This document shows positions 25,890 to 34,362 of a DNA stretch of 64,000 nt, in pieces. How positions within the stretch are numbered: position 1 is the stretch's first letter; each line of letters opens with the position of its first letter. The notes beneath the pieces were generated by a model that saw nothing but the letters and a program-made list of their open reading frames with translations, was not told where the DNA came from and did no database searches. The stretch is from Chryseobacterium viscerum. Lineage in GTDB: Bacteria; Bacteroidota; Bacteroidia; Flavobacteriales; Weeksellaceae. The position numbers and the translations under genes are program-made. The stretch lies in NCBI RefSeq assembly GCF_002899945.2, contig NZ_PPEG02000011.1, positions 27,307 to 91,306 of the forward strand, written 5' to 3'.

Positions 25890-27065
25890 ATGAGCAAGTT
25901 ATTTGTTGCAGGAGAAGTATTCCACGGAGCGGGAAGTCTTGAAGAATTAAAAAATATCAAAGGTAAAAAAGCAGTTTTGGTGACTGGAGGAAGCTCGATG
26001 AAAAAAAGCGGGACTTTAGATAAAGCAGTCGCTTATCTGAATGAAGCGGGAATAGAAACCAAGATCTATGAAGGAGTAGAAGAAGATCCGTCATCAGAAA
26101 CTTGTTTCAAAGGTGCAGAATTGATGAAGGAATTTCAGCCTGACTGGATCGTAGGGATCGGTGGCTGCTCAGCAATCGATGCGGCTAAAATGATGTGGGT
26201 TTTCTACGAATATCCGGATGCTGATTTCGAAGCGATGATCAAACCTTTCAGTGTTCCAACTTTAAGACAAAAAGCGAAATTCATTGCCATCCCATCAACC
26301 AGCGGAACAGGAACTGAAACTACAGGTCTTGCCGTAATCACAGACCGTGAAAAAGGTGTAAAATATCCAATCGTTTCTTATGAATTGACTCCTGATGTGG
26401 CAATTATCGACGGCGAGATCTGTGCATCGATGCCGGCTCACGTTACCTCAAACACTGGATTGGATGCTTTGACACATTGCGTCGAAGCTTATGTTTCTAA
26501 CATCGACAATAATTTTGCAGATGCACTTTCCAAAGGTGGTTTAAAAATCGTTTTTGATAATCTGAAGGAAGCGGTTCAAAATCCAAATAATATCACAGCC
26601 CGTCAGAATATGCATGATGCTTCATTTATGGGAGGTCTTGCTTTCAACAATGCGTGGTTGGGAATTGTACATTCATTATCTCATCAGGTTGGTGCTTTGT
26701 TTGGCGTTCCTCACGGTGCTTGTAATGCTATTTTCTTACCTAATGTAATTCGATTTAATGAAAAAGAAAGCAGTCGTTTTCCGGATCTGGCAAAAGTGAT
26801 CGGTAAAGAAACCACTGAAGAATTGGCTCAGGCTATTGAAACTTTGAGATCTGAAGTTAACAACCAATCTGCGATCAAAGAATTCGGGATCTCTCGTGAA
26901 GACTGGGATAAAAATCTGGACTTTATGGCAAACAATGCATTTTTAGACCCTTGTACAGGATTCAACCCTAGAAAACCAACCGTTGAAGAGTTAAAGAACA
27001 TTTACAACGCTTGTTATGAAGGTCTTGTTTATTCCGAGGACAAAGTTTTAAATGCAGCTTTGTAA
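25890..27065 (+). CDS. iron-containing (group III) alcohol dehydrogenase
   Basis: A 391-residue enzyme of the Fe-dependent alcohol dehydrogenase family. The NAD(P)-binding region has GIGGCSAIDAAKMMWV (about residues 89-104) and IPSTSGTGTETTG. The metal ligands are visible as the Asp and His in GLDALTHCVEA and two His in GIVHSLSHQVGALFGVPHG. It should interconvert alcohols and aldehydes in the cytoplasm. The full family length is present. An AraC-type gene lies just upstream and a strong terminator follows, so it is a single-gene unit. Confidence 0.9.
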   Translation: MSKLFVAGEVFHGAGSLEELKNIKGKKAVLVTGGSSMKKSGTLDKAVAYLNEAGIETKIYEGVEEDPSSETCFKGAELMKEFQPDWIVGIGGCSAIDAAKMMWVFYEYPDADFEAMIKPFSVPTLRQKAKFIAIPSTSGTGTETTGLAVITDREKGVKYPIVSYELTPDVAIIDGEICASMPAHVTSNTGLDALTHCVEAYVSNIDNNFADALSKGGLKIVFDNLKEAVQNPNNITARQNMHDASFMGGLAFNNAWLGIVHSLSHQVGALFGVPHGACNAIFLPNVIRFNEKESSRFPDLAKVIGKETTEELAQAIETLRSEVNNQSAIKEFGISREDWDKNLDFMANNAFLDPCTGFNPRKPTVEELKNIYNACYEGLVYSEDKVLNAAL

Positions 27066-27094
27066 CTCAAATAAATAAACAATCCAATTTTTAT

Positions 27095-27124
27095 AAACCC
27101 TTAAACTAGTTTAAGGGTTTTTCT
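27095..27124. terminator. strong intrinsic terminator after the alcohol dehydrogenase gene
   Basis: ACCCTTAAA-CTAG-TTTAAGGGT forms a perfect nine-base-pair stem with a four-base loop (extendable as a full palindrome), flanked by A-rich sequence on the left and TTTTT on the right. It starts about 30 bases after the stop codon. Confidence 0.85.
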
Positions 27125-27568
27125 TAAGCTTGTTTATTGAGTACCGTGAACCATTAAGGTTAGTTCTGTGATAATATTTAATTATGAAAATCACGAAAAA
27201 ACAGCAAGTACTGCACTTGCAATGTTCGCCCTTCAATGGGTTTCTCTTCTACTATGAATGCAAAAAAACAAAATATTACGGCAAATGGCTTTAAATATTT
27301 GTGTTTGTTTACTAAAATGCTAATATTGTTAAATTTCCAAGTTCGTGCATTTTATTCTCTGATGAATTAATTTTTTTTTTGTAACTCATCATTTAAAATA
27401 TGGGATATTTTGTTCTATAGCAACCTAATATCTTAATTGCTGCAATAAAATATGTGAAGTTATATTGTTTATTCTTTTTTTAAGGATTGGTATATAGATA
27501 TGTTATTTCAACACTTACTACGCCAAGATATTATTAAGAACGCTGTTTTATTTTAGTTCAATTAACAA
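27125..27568. other. AT-rich intergenic region without a recognisable gene
   Basis: About 440 bases between the terminator and the ExoVII-like gene. I see no sustained coding frame with a start and no strong inverted repeat. It contains homopolymer T and A runs and is clearly more AT-rich than its neighbours, which fits an accessory insertion point. Confidence 0.5.
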
Positions 27569-27576
27569 TATCTTTG
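27569..27576 (+). promoter_or_regulatory. possible -7 promoter box of the ExoVII-like gene
   Basis: TATCTTTG matches TAnnTTTG. It ends two bases before the first ATG (27579) and 29 bases before the second (27606), which favours the second as the translation start if the promoter is real. No clear TTG lies 17-23 bases upstream. Confidence 0.35.
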
Positions 27577-27605
27577 GAATGCTTTTTAAAAAGACAGTCA
27601 ATCAC

Positions 27606-28949
27606 ATGGACAATCAAGATGTAACATATCCGATCTATTCACCAGCCTCAGTCATTGGGATTTTTAGCAATGCCCTGAAGCTCAATGCTACGGTAAATCT
27701 CATCTATCTTAAAGGAAGGTATGCGTATGGTGGCGGTAAATCCTATGGAAACTATTATTATGATCTTCTGTTCTCAGAAGGTGATCATACTTCGATAGGT
27801 ATTCGTATTTCTTCGTTGCTCAGGAGCAAGATCACCAATAATGAGGTCTACACACTCAGAGGCTTTATTGAGAAAAGCATTAAAAATTCTTCGATTGAAC
27901 TGCGCTTTGTGGTTGATGAGATCGTTCAGCAGGAAGAAAGATCCATCTCCGAAGAAGAACTGGAAAGGTATGGGCTGATCCAGAAAAAACTGGAGACAGG
28001 ATCAAAAGACCTTGAGACCCTTATCAGGGATAAGATGCTGAAAGATGAAAAGGTCAGGGTCGCTAACATTTATGGAAACAATGCGATTGTGCAAAAGGAC
28101 TTTTTTGAAGGATTGGATGTTTCTTCAAAGTATTTTGATATTTCAGATCACAGCTGTAATATTACCTCTTCGACAGCGATCATTTCAAAACTGAACGAAG
28201 TTTCAGGTCCGGATTATGACATTGTTGCTTTGGTCAGGGGAGGAGGCGACAGGCAGAGTATGGAAACATTTAATGATTTAACCTTATCTGAGTTATTCAT
28301 CAAGATGAACATGGTTACTGTGACGGCCATCGGTCATACGGTAGATGAGACCTTATTGGATAAGCTGGCTGACAAGCGTTTTCACCTGCCACACGATTAT
28401 GGTGCTGGATTGCATGCCATTGCTGAAAAATTATCCCACGAACGATCCAATTCTAGGGCTCTTCTCATCGATGAGGTCAAAAAAGATGTCACCAAGCAGT
28501 TTTCGGAGCAGGTAGAATCTTTAGAAAAACAAATGAAGAGGAAGAATGAGGAATTTGCAGAAGCCCAGAAAACATACAAAGAGCAGAGTGAAGCCCATAA
28601 TAAGACCTATGCTGACCAGCTTAAAGTCCGAAATGAAGAATTCCAAAAGCTACAAGTATCTTCTACAAAACAGGTGGAAGATCTTCAGAAGAATTTTCAG
28701 GAGCAGCAGAAACAACGACAGACAGAAATGGAGAGCTACAAAAAAGAGATTGCGGTCCTGCATGAAAAGAATGTACAGTCCGCCATCAATGAAAAGACCG
28801 CTTCTTTAAAGGCCAATCTGGAAACACTTACTCAGGATAATATCAGACTGAATCAGGAAGTTGAGAGCAATAAAACTGATTATGTGAAGATTATCATTGC
28901 CTTTGTTTTGGCGCTGGTCATCGGCTTTGTACTGGCAAAAGTTCTTTAA
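27606..28949 (+). CDS. tail-anchored exonuclease VII large-subunit (XseA)-like protein with long coiled coil
   Basis: 447 residues from the preferred ATG (27579 would add nine). The N-terminus resembles the XseA OB-fold (YSPASVIGIFSNALK, then YLKGRYAYGGG). The central catalytic-like domain has YDIVALVRGGGDRQSMETFNDL and VTAIGHTVDETLLDKLADKRFHLPHDYGAGL, matching the RGGGS and GHExDxTLxDxVADxRxxTPxxAA blocks of ExoVII. From about residue 290 a long Glu/Lys/Gln-rich coiled coil runs to a final membrane helix (IIIAFVLALVIGFVLAKVL). Normal XseA is soluble and pairs with XseB; no XseB gene is nearby. Its terminal anchor suggests a membrane-bound nuclease or scaffold, possibly in defence. The function is inferred. 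Confidence 0.75.
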   Translation: MDNQDVTYPIYSPASVIGIFSNALKLNATVNLIYLKGRYAYGGGKSYGNYYYDLLFSEGDHTSIGIRISSLLRSKITNNEVYTLRGFIEKSIKNSSIELRFVVDEIVQQEERSISEEELERYGLIQKKLETGSKDLETLIRDKMLKDEKVRVANIYGNNAIVQKDFFEGLDVSSKYFDISDHSCNITSSTAIISKLNEVSGPDYDIVALVRGGGDRQSMETFNDLTLSELFIKMNMVTVTAIGHTVDETLLDKLADKRFHLPHDYGAGLHAIAEKLSHERSNSRALLIDEVKKDVTKQFSEQVESLEKQMKRKNEEFAEAQKTYKEQSEAHNKTYADQLKVRNEEFQKLQVSSTKQVEDLQKNFQEQQKQRQTEMESYKKEIAVLHEKNVQSAINEKTASLKANLETLTQDNIRLNQEVESNKTDYVKIIIAFVLALVIGFVLAKVL

Positions 28950-28972
28950 GGAATATCTTAGTAGCCACGATC

Positions 28973-29314
28973 TTATTTGTTCTCACAGATCGTCAGTCCC
29001 TGCGTTATAAAATCACCATAAGAGATTTTCAGCCCAGCCCATTTTGGGTCATCCAGCCAGATCTCTTCAACATCGCTGATGGCTGGATCCTTATAAGATG
29101 CTCCTTTCGCTGATCCATTGAGAGCATACACCTTCCCATTGCTTGTTTTGCCATAGATCTCTTTATAACCGGAACAATACACCTCGATCTCATTGACGGA
29201 AAAAGGCCATTCACCGATGTATTCCTGTTTGGTAAACTTGAGGGTGTTTCTTGCCGAAGGCGCACTGCAAGATAAAATTAAAAGTAAGACTGAGAATAGA
29301 CAAATATTTTTCAT
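28973..29314 (-). CDS. DUF2511-like lipoprotein
   Basis: A 113-residue lipoprotein with signal peptide and lipobox LILSC (Cys at residue 16). The mature part has WPFSVNEIEVYCSG, GKVYALNGSAKG and EIWLDDPKW, the pattern of the YebY/DUF2511 group, and ends with LTICENK. The two remaining Cys (in VYCSG and TICEN) could form a disulfide. It is convergent with the ExoVII-like gene and stands alone. The role of the family is not established. Confidence 0.72.
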   Translation of the reverse strand: MKNICLFSVLLLILSCSAPSARNTLKFTKQEYIGEWPFSVNEIEVYCSGYKEIYGKTSNGKVYALNGSAKGASYKDPAISDVEEIWLDDPKWAGLKISYGDFITQGLTICENK

Positions 29315-29334
29315 AGCTAAAAATTGGTTATCGG

Positions 29335-29342
29335 CAAAAGTA
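29335..29342 (-). promoter_or_regulatory. -7 promoter box of the DUF2511-like lipoprotein gene
   Basis: The minus strand reads TACTTTTG, a perfect TAnnTTTG box, 20 bases before the start codon. No clear TTG is seen at the usual distance. Confidence 0.45.
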
Positions 29343-29522
29343 GCGATCCTACCGACTAACTTTTTACGGATTTCCGTAAAACGAAAAGATTCCGATATAG
29401 ATCGGGATTTGAATTATATTTATTATTTTCCGAGAAAACTTAAATTATTAAGCATGCATTTTTCAGATTAGGCTACTCGGTGAGAATTTTCCTTTCTGAT
29501 GATCTTTTAGATATTCTCACAA

Positions 29523-30092
29523 TTAGAGTTCTGCTCTGATTCTACTCAACTGAGTAGGAGTAACTGCCAGATAAGAGGCTATCTGATGAAGTTTCAATCG
29601 GGACATCAGTTCAGGATAATGTTTTTCCAACTCTAAATATCTTTGTTTGGCGGTATCGGATTTCAGCGTGATCTCGGCAAATTCTTTTTCAATGACCCAA
29701 TGGCGTTCCAGATAACTGATGTAGAAATTAGCGACATCATTATACTTTGTGGTCAGCTTTCTGAAATCACTGAAAGCATAGCTGATGACTTCCGTATCCT
29801 CCAAGGCTTCAATGGAGAAAAATCCAGATTCCTGCTTTAACAATGCGCTTGTAGAAGCAACAAGGGAATTTTCTGAAAAAAATCTTTTAATTATTTTTTC
29901 ACCTTTTTCATTAAGGTAATAGTACGAAAGCAATCCTTTAACTACAAAGCTGATGTCCTTCGGAACTGCACCCTGTTCCAAAAAATGAGTTCCCTTGGCT
30001 ATTTTGGACGTTTTCAACAAGGCAGACCAAGCCTTTTTAGATTCCTCAGAGATTAAGGAATAGCGGTCCATAAATTCCCAAAATGCTACCAT
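29523..30092 (-). CDS. Crp/Fnr-family transcriptional regulator
   Basis: A 189-residue regulator with an N-terminal cyclic-nucleotide-binding-like domain (KGTHFLEQGAVPKDISFVVKGLLSYYYL) and a C-terminal winged helix ending LHQIASYLAVTPTQLSRIRAEL. It lacks the Arg-Ser phosphate-binding signature of cAMP-binding Crp and the Cys cluster of Fnr, as is usual for this Bacteroidota subgroup. It is divergent from the esterase-RidA operon and may control it. The ligand is unknown. Confidence 0.85.
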   Translation of the reverse strand: MVAFWEFMDRYSLISEESKKAWSALLKTSKIAKGTHFLEQGAVPKDISFVVKGLLSYYYLNEKGEKIIKRFFSENSLVASTSALLKQESGFFSIEALEDTEVISYAFSDFRKLTTKYNDVANFYISYLERHWVIEKEFAEITLKSDTAKQRYLELEKHYPELMSRLKLHQIASYLAVTPTQLSRIRAEL

Positions 30093-30194
30093 AGTTTAAA
30101 AATAAAGTAAAAATACAAATATCTAAATTTTCTGGAATTGAAATATTTTCTCATTCCCTCAACATATGTAAAGATTTTTGAGGATCCTGACTTT

Positions 30195-30202
30195 TAACTT
30201 TG
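30195..30202 (+). promoter_or_regulatory. -7 promoter box of the esterase-RidA operon
   Basis: TAACTTTG is a perfect TAnnTTTG box, 21 bases before the ATG at 30224. A TTTTG lies 14 bases upstream, a little short for the -33 element. Confidence 0.5.
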
Positions 30203-30223
30203 CTCCTACAAAAATCAATTACA

Positions 30224-31015
30224 ATGATAAAATCATTATTTGCATTGGTCGTTACCTGCATTGGAACAGAAATGTTTTCTCAAAAAGTCGACTCACTGAA
30301 TATTTATAGTGCCTCTATGAAGAAGGAAATTAAAACCCTTGTGGTACATCCCATAAACGAAAAGAATGAGAAACTGCCAACGGTTTATATACTCCACGGA
30401 TATAGTGGCTATCCCAAAAGAACATTAGCACAGGATATTCCGTCCTTAGCAAAGGTCAGTGAAGAAATGCAGATGATCTTCGTTCTACCCGACGGAAATT
30501 ATGACAGCTGGTACATAGACAGTCCCAATTTGAAGTATGAGACATTTATTGCCAAAGAACTGACAGGCTTTATTCAAAAAAAATATAATTCTGACCAATC
30601 GGAATCCGCTTTGATGGGGTGGAGTATGGGTGGACATGGCGCTCTGTATATTGGTGCAAGACATCAGAATACTTTCAGTGCTATCGGAAGCTTATGCGGC
30701 GTCATTGATTTCGTTCCTTTTGGAAAGGAATATGGCGTTCCAAAATTATTAGGAGAAAATCCTGAAAAATGGACTTCTTACACAGCCATCTCGCAGATAG
30801 GCAAGCTTAAAGACAGCCGACAAAAAATCCTGATCAGTTGTGGAACGGACGACCCCTTGATTGCACAAAACAGAAAATTTCACGAGCAATTGATCAAATT
30901 GAATATTCCTCACATTTATGAAGAACGTCCCGGTGCTCACGATGCAGCCTATTGGTTCAAGGCTGCTGTTACTCAAATTTTTCAAATCAAACAATTCTTA
31001 ACTAACCATGATTGA
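30224..31015 (+). CDS. secreted esterase D-like alpha/beta hydrolase
   Basis: 263 residues from ATG 30224, chosen because a TTG at 30200 lies inside the promoter box. A signal peptide ends near EMFSQ (residue 20). The fold is alpha/beta hydrolase of the putative esterase (PF00756) type: TVYILHGYSGYP, FVLPDGNYDSWYIDS, nucleophile elbow GWSMGGHGA, Asp in CGTDDPL and His in PGAHDAAYW. It should hydrolyse esters in the periplasm or outside the cell. The stop overlaps the next start by eight bases, so the two are translationally coupled. Confidence 0.85.
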   Translation: MIKSLFALVVTCIGTEMFSQKVDSLNIYSASMKKEIKTLVVHPINEKNEKLPTVYILHGYSGYPKRTLAQDIPSLAKVSEEMQMIFVLPDGNYDSWYIDSPNLKYETFIAKELTGFIQKKYNSDQSESALMGWSMGGHGALYIGARHQNTFSAIGSLCGVIDFVPFGKEYGVPKLLGENPEKWTSYTAISQIGKLKDSRQKILISCGTDDPLIAQNRKFHEQLIKLNIPHIYEERPGAHDAAYWFKAAVTQIFQIKQFLTNHD

Positions 31016-31538
31016 TTTTAAATACTTTACAGATAAGAAAAAGAATTTTCTGATCTCTACATTTTTCATTTTATTGTTTACAGGTTGTTCTAAAACTGAA
31101 ATTACTCTAATCCCTGATCAAAAAGATATGTCAAACATCCAATATAAAACTCCTAAAGGGCTTTTCGATCCCACGCCATTTGCATTTTCACATTCTGCGA
31201 CTGCTTCCGGTAAAGGAAGTTATGTATTTATCTCGGGACAAAGTGGTGGAGAAGGTTTAGAACACAAACTTTCAAAAGATTTTAGGATGCAGGTCAAAGG
31301 GGCCCTGCAAAACCTGAACATTGTTCTTAAAGAATCAGGTCTGACGACTGATGATGTTCTTAAAATCACCATATTGATCGTTGATCATGATCAGGAGAAA
31401 CTTAAAATATGGACAGAAGAAATGCACAAGGTGTGGGATAAAAACCAATTTCCGGCAAGTACCTTGATTCCGGTCCCGAAGTTGGCGTTGGACGGAATGC
31501 TCATTGAGGTTGATGCTGTTGCGTTTAAAACGTTGTAA
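31008..31538 (+). CDS. lipoprotein RidA/YjgF-family protein
   Basis: A 176-residue protein with a signal peptide and lipobox LLFTGCS, then a Rid domain of about 125 residues: YVFISGQSGG, ALQNLNIVLKESGLTTDDVLKITILIVD, and FPASTLIPVPKLALDGMLIEVDAVA. Rid proteins hydrolyse reactive imines in the cytoplasm. A lipidated, exported version is unusual. The usual active-site Arg region is replaced here by PASTLIPV, so the activity is uncertain. It overlaps the esterase gene upstream. Confidence 0.82.
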   Translation: MIDFKYFTDKKKNFLISTFFILLFTGCSKTEITLIPDQKDMSNIQYKTPKGLFDPTPFAFSHSATASGKGSYVFISGQSGGEGLEHKLSKDFRMQVKGALQNLNIVLKESGLTTDDVLKITILIVDHDQEKLKIWTEEMHKVWDKNQFPASTLIPVPKLALDGMLIEVDAVAFKTL

Positions 31539-31646
31539 AGAAAAATGTTGATTTGCTCATTACGGCTTTAAATATCGGATCGTTGCATTCTCTTGTAAAC
31601 AAATGTCGTTAATCTCAAAATGAAAACTTTGTGATAAAAACATCAA

Positions 31647-32558
31647 TTATCTGAATTGTTTTCTGAATTCCAAGGGGGATATTTCAGTTCTTTTTTTGAA
31701 TAGTTTATTAAACGACTGTGGATATTCAAATCCTAAACTGTAAGCGATCTCAGCCACAGAAAGATCTGTCGTTGATAAGAACAGCTTTGCTTTCTCGATC
31801 AGTCTGTTTTGAATGTGCTGCTGTGTACTTAGTCCGGTAAGAGTGCGCAGCATATCACTAAGGTAATGGGTAGACAGGTTGAGTTGGGCGGCAAAATATT
31901 CGACGGTGGGAAGACCTGCTTTAAAGCTTTCTTCATCATTAAAATAATTGTCCAGTAAATTTTCCATTTTGATCAGAAGTTCACTATTCGCTGGTTTTCT
32001 TGTTATGAACTGCCTTTCATAGAAACGGTTGCAATAACTCAGCAGCAGATCTATTTGGGCGACGATGATCTCCTGGGTATGTTTGTCGATATGCTGATAT
32101 TCCTGTTCAACTTTTAGAAATATCTCAAGAATATTATTCTCTTCTGTTTCTGAAAGATGCAATGCTTCATTGGTAGCATAGGAGAAGAAGCCATAGGTTT
32201 TGATGGTTGAAGCAACGGTATGTTTTCCCAGAAAATCAGAATGAAAGAACAGAGCGTAACCAGTTCCTGCGACGTTGTTATCTGAATTTGTATTGGATAA
32301 TTCAAGGATTTGAACTTGTTTAGGTGCAGTGAAGCTCAGGACGCCTTTATCAAAATCATACCGGTTTTGTCCGTATCTCATTTTAGCCTTGACATCTTTT
32401 TTTAAGGATATGCTGTAAAAATCAGCGGAGAATTTCTCTCAAATTGAGTCTTTTTGAATCCGGATATCTTCAAGATCGATAATGCTGACAAGCGGATGAA
32501 GCGGATCAGGCAACGACAGCAGACGGTGGAATTGCAATATTGAATCAATGGTATGCAT
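31647..32558 (-). pseudogene. AraC-family regulator interrupted by a nonsense codon
   Basis: The C-terminal part (start at 32381) encodes 244 residues with the two AraC helix-turn-helices (TVEYFAAQLNLSTHYLSDMLRTLTG and SVAEIAYSLGFEYPQSFNKLFKKR). The same frame continues upstream to an ATG at 32558 with a plausible AraC sensor start (MHTIDSILQFHRLL), but TGA at 32441-32439 (codon 40) breaks it. A promoter box lies before 32558 and none before 32381. This is a recent nonsense mutation or a sequencing error. A shortened protein from 32381 would still bind DNA but lack part of the sensor. Confidence 0.75.
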
Positions 32559-32572
32559 TCTTTTTATTTATA

Positions 32573-32580
32573 CAAATATA
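32573..32580 (-). promoter_or_regulatory. -7 promoter box of the interrupted AraC gene
   Basis: The minus strand reads TATATTTG, a perfect TAnnTTTG box, 14 bases before the ATG at 32558. It supports the longer, interrupted reading of the gene. Confidence 0.5.
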
Positions 32581-32623
32581 AGGAAGGCCCAACCGTAACG
32601 ATCTTGTCTTCCTAAAATTTAGA

Positions 32624-33535
32624 TCATAGATTCTTTTTAAAGAATGGAATTAATTGTAATAAAGCTTCATAAGTTGCTTTAGGCTGATCATATAGGTCAT
32701 AATGACTGGCGCCTTTAACAACATAGATATTTTTATTTTTTGATGCTGCCTTATTATAAAGTTCAAATCCATCTCTGTAGGAACCAAAGGCTCCGACCTT
32801 ATCTCCGACAATGATCAATAATGGCTGTGTCAACAGCTGATCTGCCAAATGGAAAGCATCGAAATTGACCGTATTCCCAAAACTTGTAAAAAGAAGTTGA
32901 TTGGACGATCTCGGATGATTTCCACGAGGTGTTCTGTAATAATCGATACATTCCAAAAGATCCATTTCATCTATTCCTTGTTCCTTCGCTTCTTCTGAAG
33001 AGTTTGGAGTCCAGTTGACGATCAACGGTTCAGCGCCATTGGCTTCGGCTGTACGCTGCTTACCCACAGCTTCCAGGATCTGGATCGGATTCAGGCTTTC
33101 TCTGTAAGCCCTGCAAAAATTAGATGCGGAAACTGTGGCGACGGCTTTGATTCGTCTTTCTGTCAAAGCGGCATTAGCTGAATATGCACCGCCCGCACAG
33201 ATTCCTAAAATACCGATCTTTTCATTATCTACAAAATCGAATGTTGTAAGATGATCTACTGCACATTTTATGTCTTCAACTCTGGTTGCCGGATCTTCCA
33301 GGAATCTTGGTTCTCCACCGCTTTCTCCCTGAAAAGAAGCATCGAATGCAAGGGTGATAAATCCTTCTCCAGTAAGTTTTTCAGCATATTGACCAGCAGT
33401 TTGTTCCTTGACACTGCTTCCCGGATGGACACAAATGATGGCGCTGTATTTTTGATTTTCATCAAAGTTCTCCGGCAAATTGAGATGTGCTGCAATTTCC
33501 CAGCTTCTATTTTTGAATTTGATTGATTTCTGCAT
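32624..33535 (-). CDS. alpha/beta hydrolase with Cys nucleophile elbow (YcjY-like)
   Basis: A 303-residue cytoplasmic alpha/beta hydrolase. The oxyanion strand region is ICVHPGSSVKEQTA and the nucleophile elbow is GILGICAGGAYS, with Cys in place of Ser as in dienelactone hydrolase and the YcjY group. Asp in IIVGDKVGAF and His in KGASHYDLYD complete the triad. It precedes the AraC pseudogene on the same strand. Homologues are often next to AraC-type regulators and redox enzymes. The substrate is unknown. Confidence 0.83.
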   Translation of the reverse strand: MQKSIKFKNRSWEIAAHLNLPENFDENQKYSAIICVHPGSSVKEQTAGQYAEKLTGEGFITLAFDASFQGESGGEPRFLEDPATRVEDIKCAVDHLTTFDFVDNEKIGILGICAGGAYSANAALTERRIKAVATVSASNFCRAYRESLNPIQILEAVGKQRTAEANGAEPLIVNWTPNSSEEAKEQGIDEMDLLECIDYYRTPRGNHPRSSNQLLFTSFGNTVNFDAFHLADQLLTQPLLIIVGDKVGAFGSYRDGFELYNKAASKNKNIYVVKGASHYDLYDQPKATYEALLQLIPFFKKNL

Positions 33536-33559
33536 TTTTCTTTATTTAAATTCTTATGA

Positions 33560-33567
33560 CAAAGGTA
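33560..33567 (-). promoter_or_regulatory. -7 promoter box of the YcjY-like hydrolase gene
   Basis: The minus strand reads TACCTTTG, a perfect TAnnTTTG box, 24 bases before the start codon. The -33 TTG is not clear. Confidence 0.45.
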
Positions 33568-33839
33568 ATGGCAAGGCTGTTTCCAGATTGCGGATATATG
33601 TTTCCAAATCGGAGCTTAGTTTAGTGAAAGAGGTATTCAGCTTAACTGCCTAGAGAAATGTCAACAACTGTTGAGTATACTTCAAAAATTATCGTCTCAG
33701 CCTCTCGTTTGAAATGAGGCTTATCAGAAAATTGGAGTATAAGAATTACCAATTGAGCTACTTTTATAGAACGTTAATCGGGAATTTTATAATTGAAATT
33801 AAAGTCAGGTTTAGCAATTTAATACAAAGCACTTCCTTA

Positions 33840-34205
33840 TCAAGAATGGCCACCCATCAAAGCTGCAACCTTTTCAAGTACCATATCCAGATCGAAAGGT
33901 TTACTGATAAATGCATTTGGTCTGCAACTCTTATTGGTTTTAATTGCGTCCGTATTGGCACTCATCATAATAATAGGAGTTTTTGAGAATTCGGTTGTTT
34001 TTCGTAAGAAATTACAGACATCGATCCCCGAACCATCCGGTAACATTACATCAAGTATAAAAAGATCCGTGCGCAAAGCTTTTGTCTTACTGTAAAAATC
34101 GCTTACATTCGTGCAGCTCTCCACTTGATAATTTTCACTTTCAAGCAATATTTCCAATACTTCCTTTATGTTCTCATTGTCCTCCAGGATACAGACTGTC
34201 TTCAT
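33840..34205 (-). CDS. stand-alone response-regulator receiver protein
   Basis: A 121-residue receiver domain with the acidic pair in CILEDNENI, the phosphorylatable Asp in LFILDVMLPDGSG, the conserved Ser/Thr region MMSAN and the Lys in FISKPFD. No output domain follows, so it works by protein contact or phosphotransfer. It is divergent from the adjacent histidine-kinase gene, which is broken, so its partner may be lost. About 270 bases between it and the hydrolase gene hold no recognisable gene. Confidence 0.88.
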   Translation of the reverse strand: MKTVCILEDNENIKEVLEILLESENYQVESCTNVSDFYSKTKALRTDLFILDVMLPDGSGIDVCNFLRKTTEFSKTPIIMMSANTDAIKTNKSCRPNAFISKPFDLDMVLEKVAALMGGHS

Positions 34206-34321
34206 ACTTTTTCGTTAGGTTAAAAAAAAACATTACCACTTATCTGTGCTATTCAAATACTGTGCAATATCATAATAAAATGAAAAAGAATCGTTGATGT
34301 AAGATTAATCTTAAGATTAAG

Positions 34322-34329
34322 TACCTTTG
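34322..34329 (+). promoter_or_regulatory. -7 promoter box of the histidine-kinase gene, preceded by a palindrome
   Basis: TACCTTTG matches TAnnTTTG, 33 bases before the ATG. Just upstream is the perfect palindrome AAGATTAATCTT (about 34301-34312) followed by a further AAGATTAA copy, a possible regulator site. A TTG at 34294 is 25 bases away, slightly long. Confidence 0.45.
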
Positions 34330-34362
34330 CAAACCTAATTTAGATAATTTCGCAAATTAACT

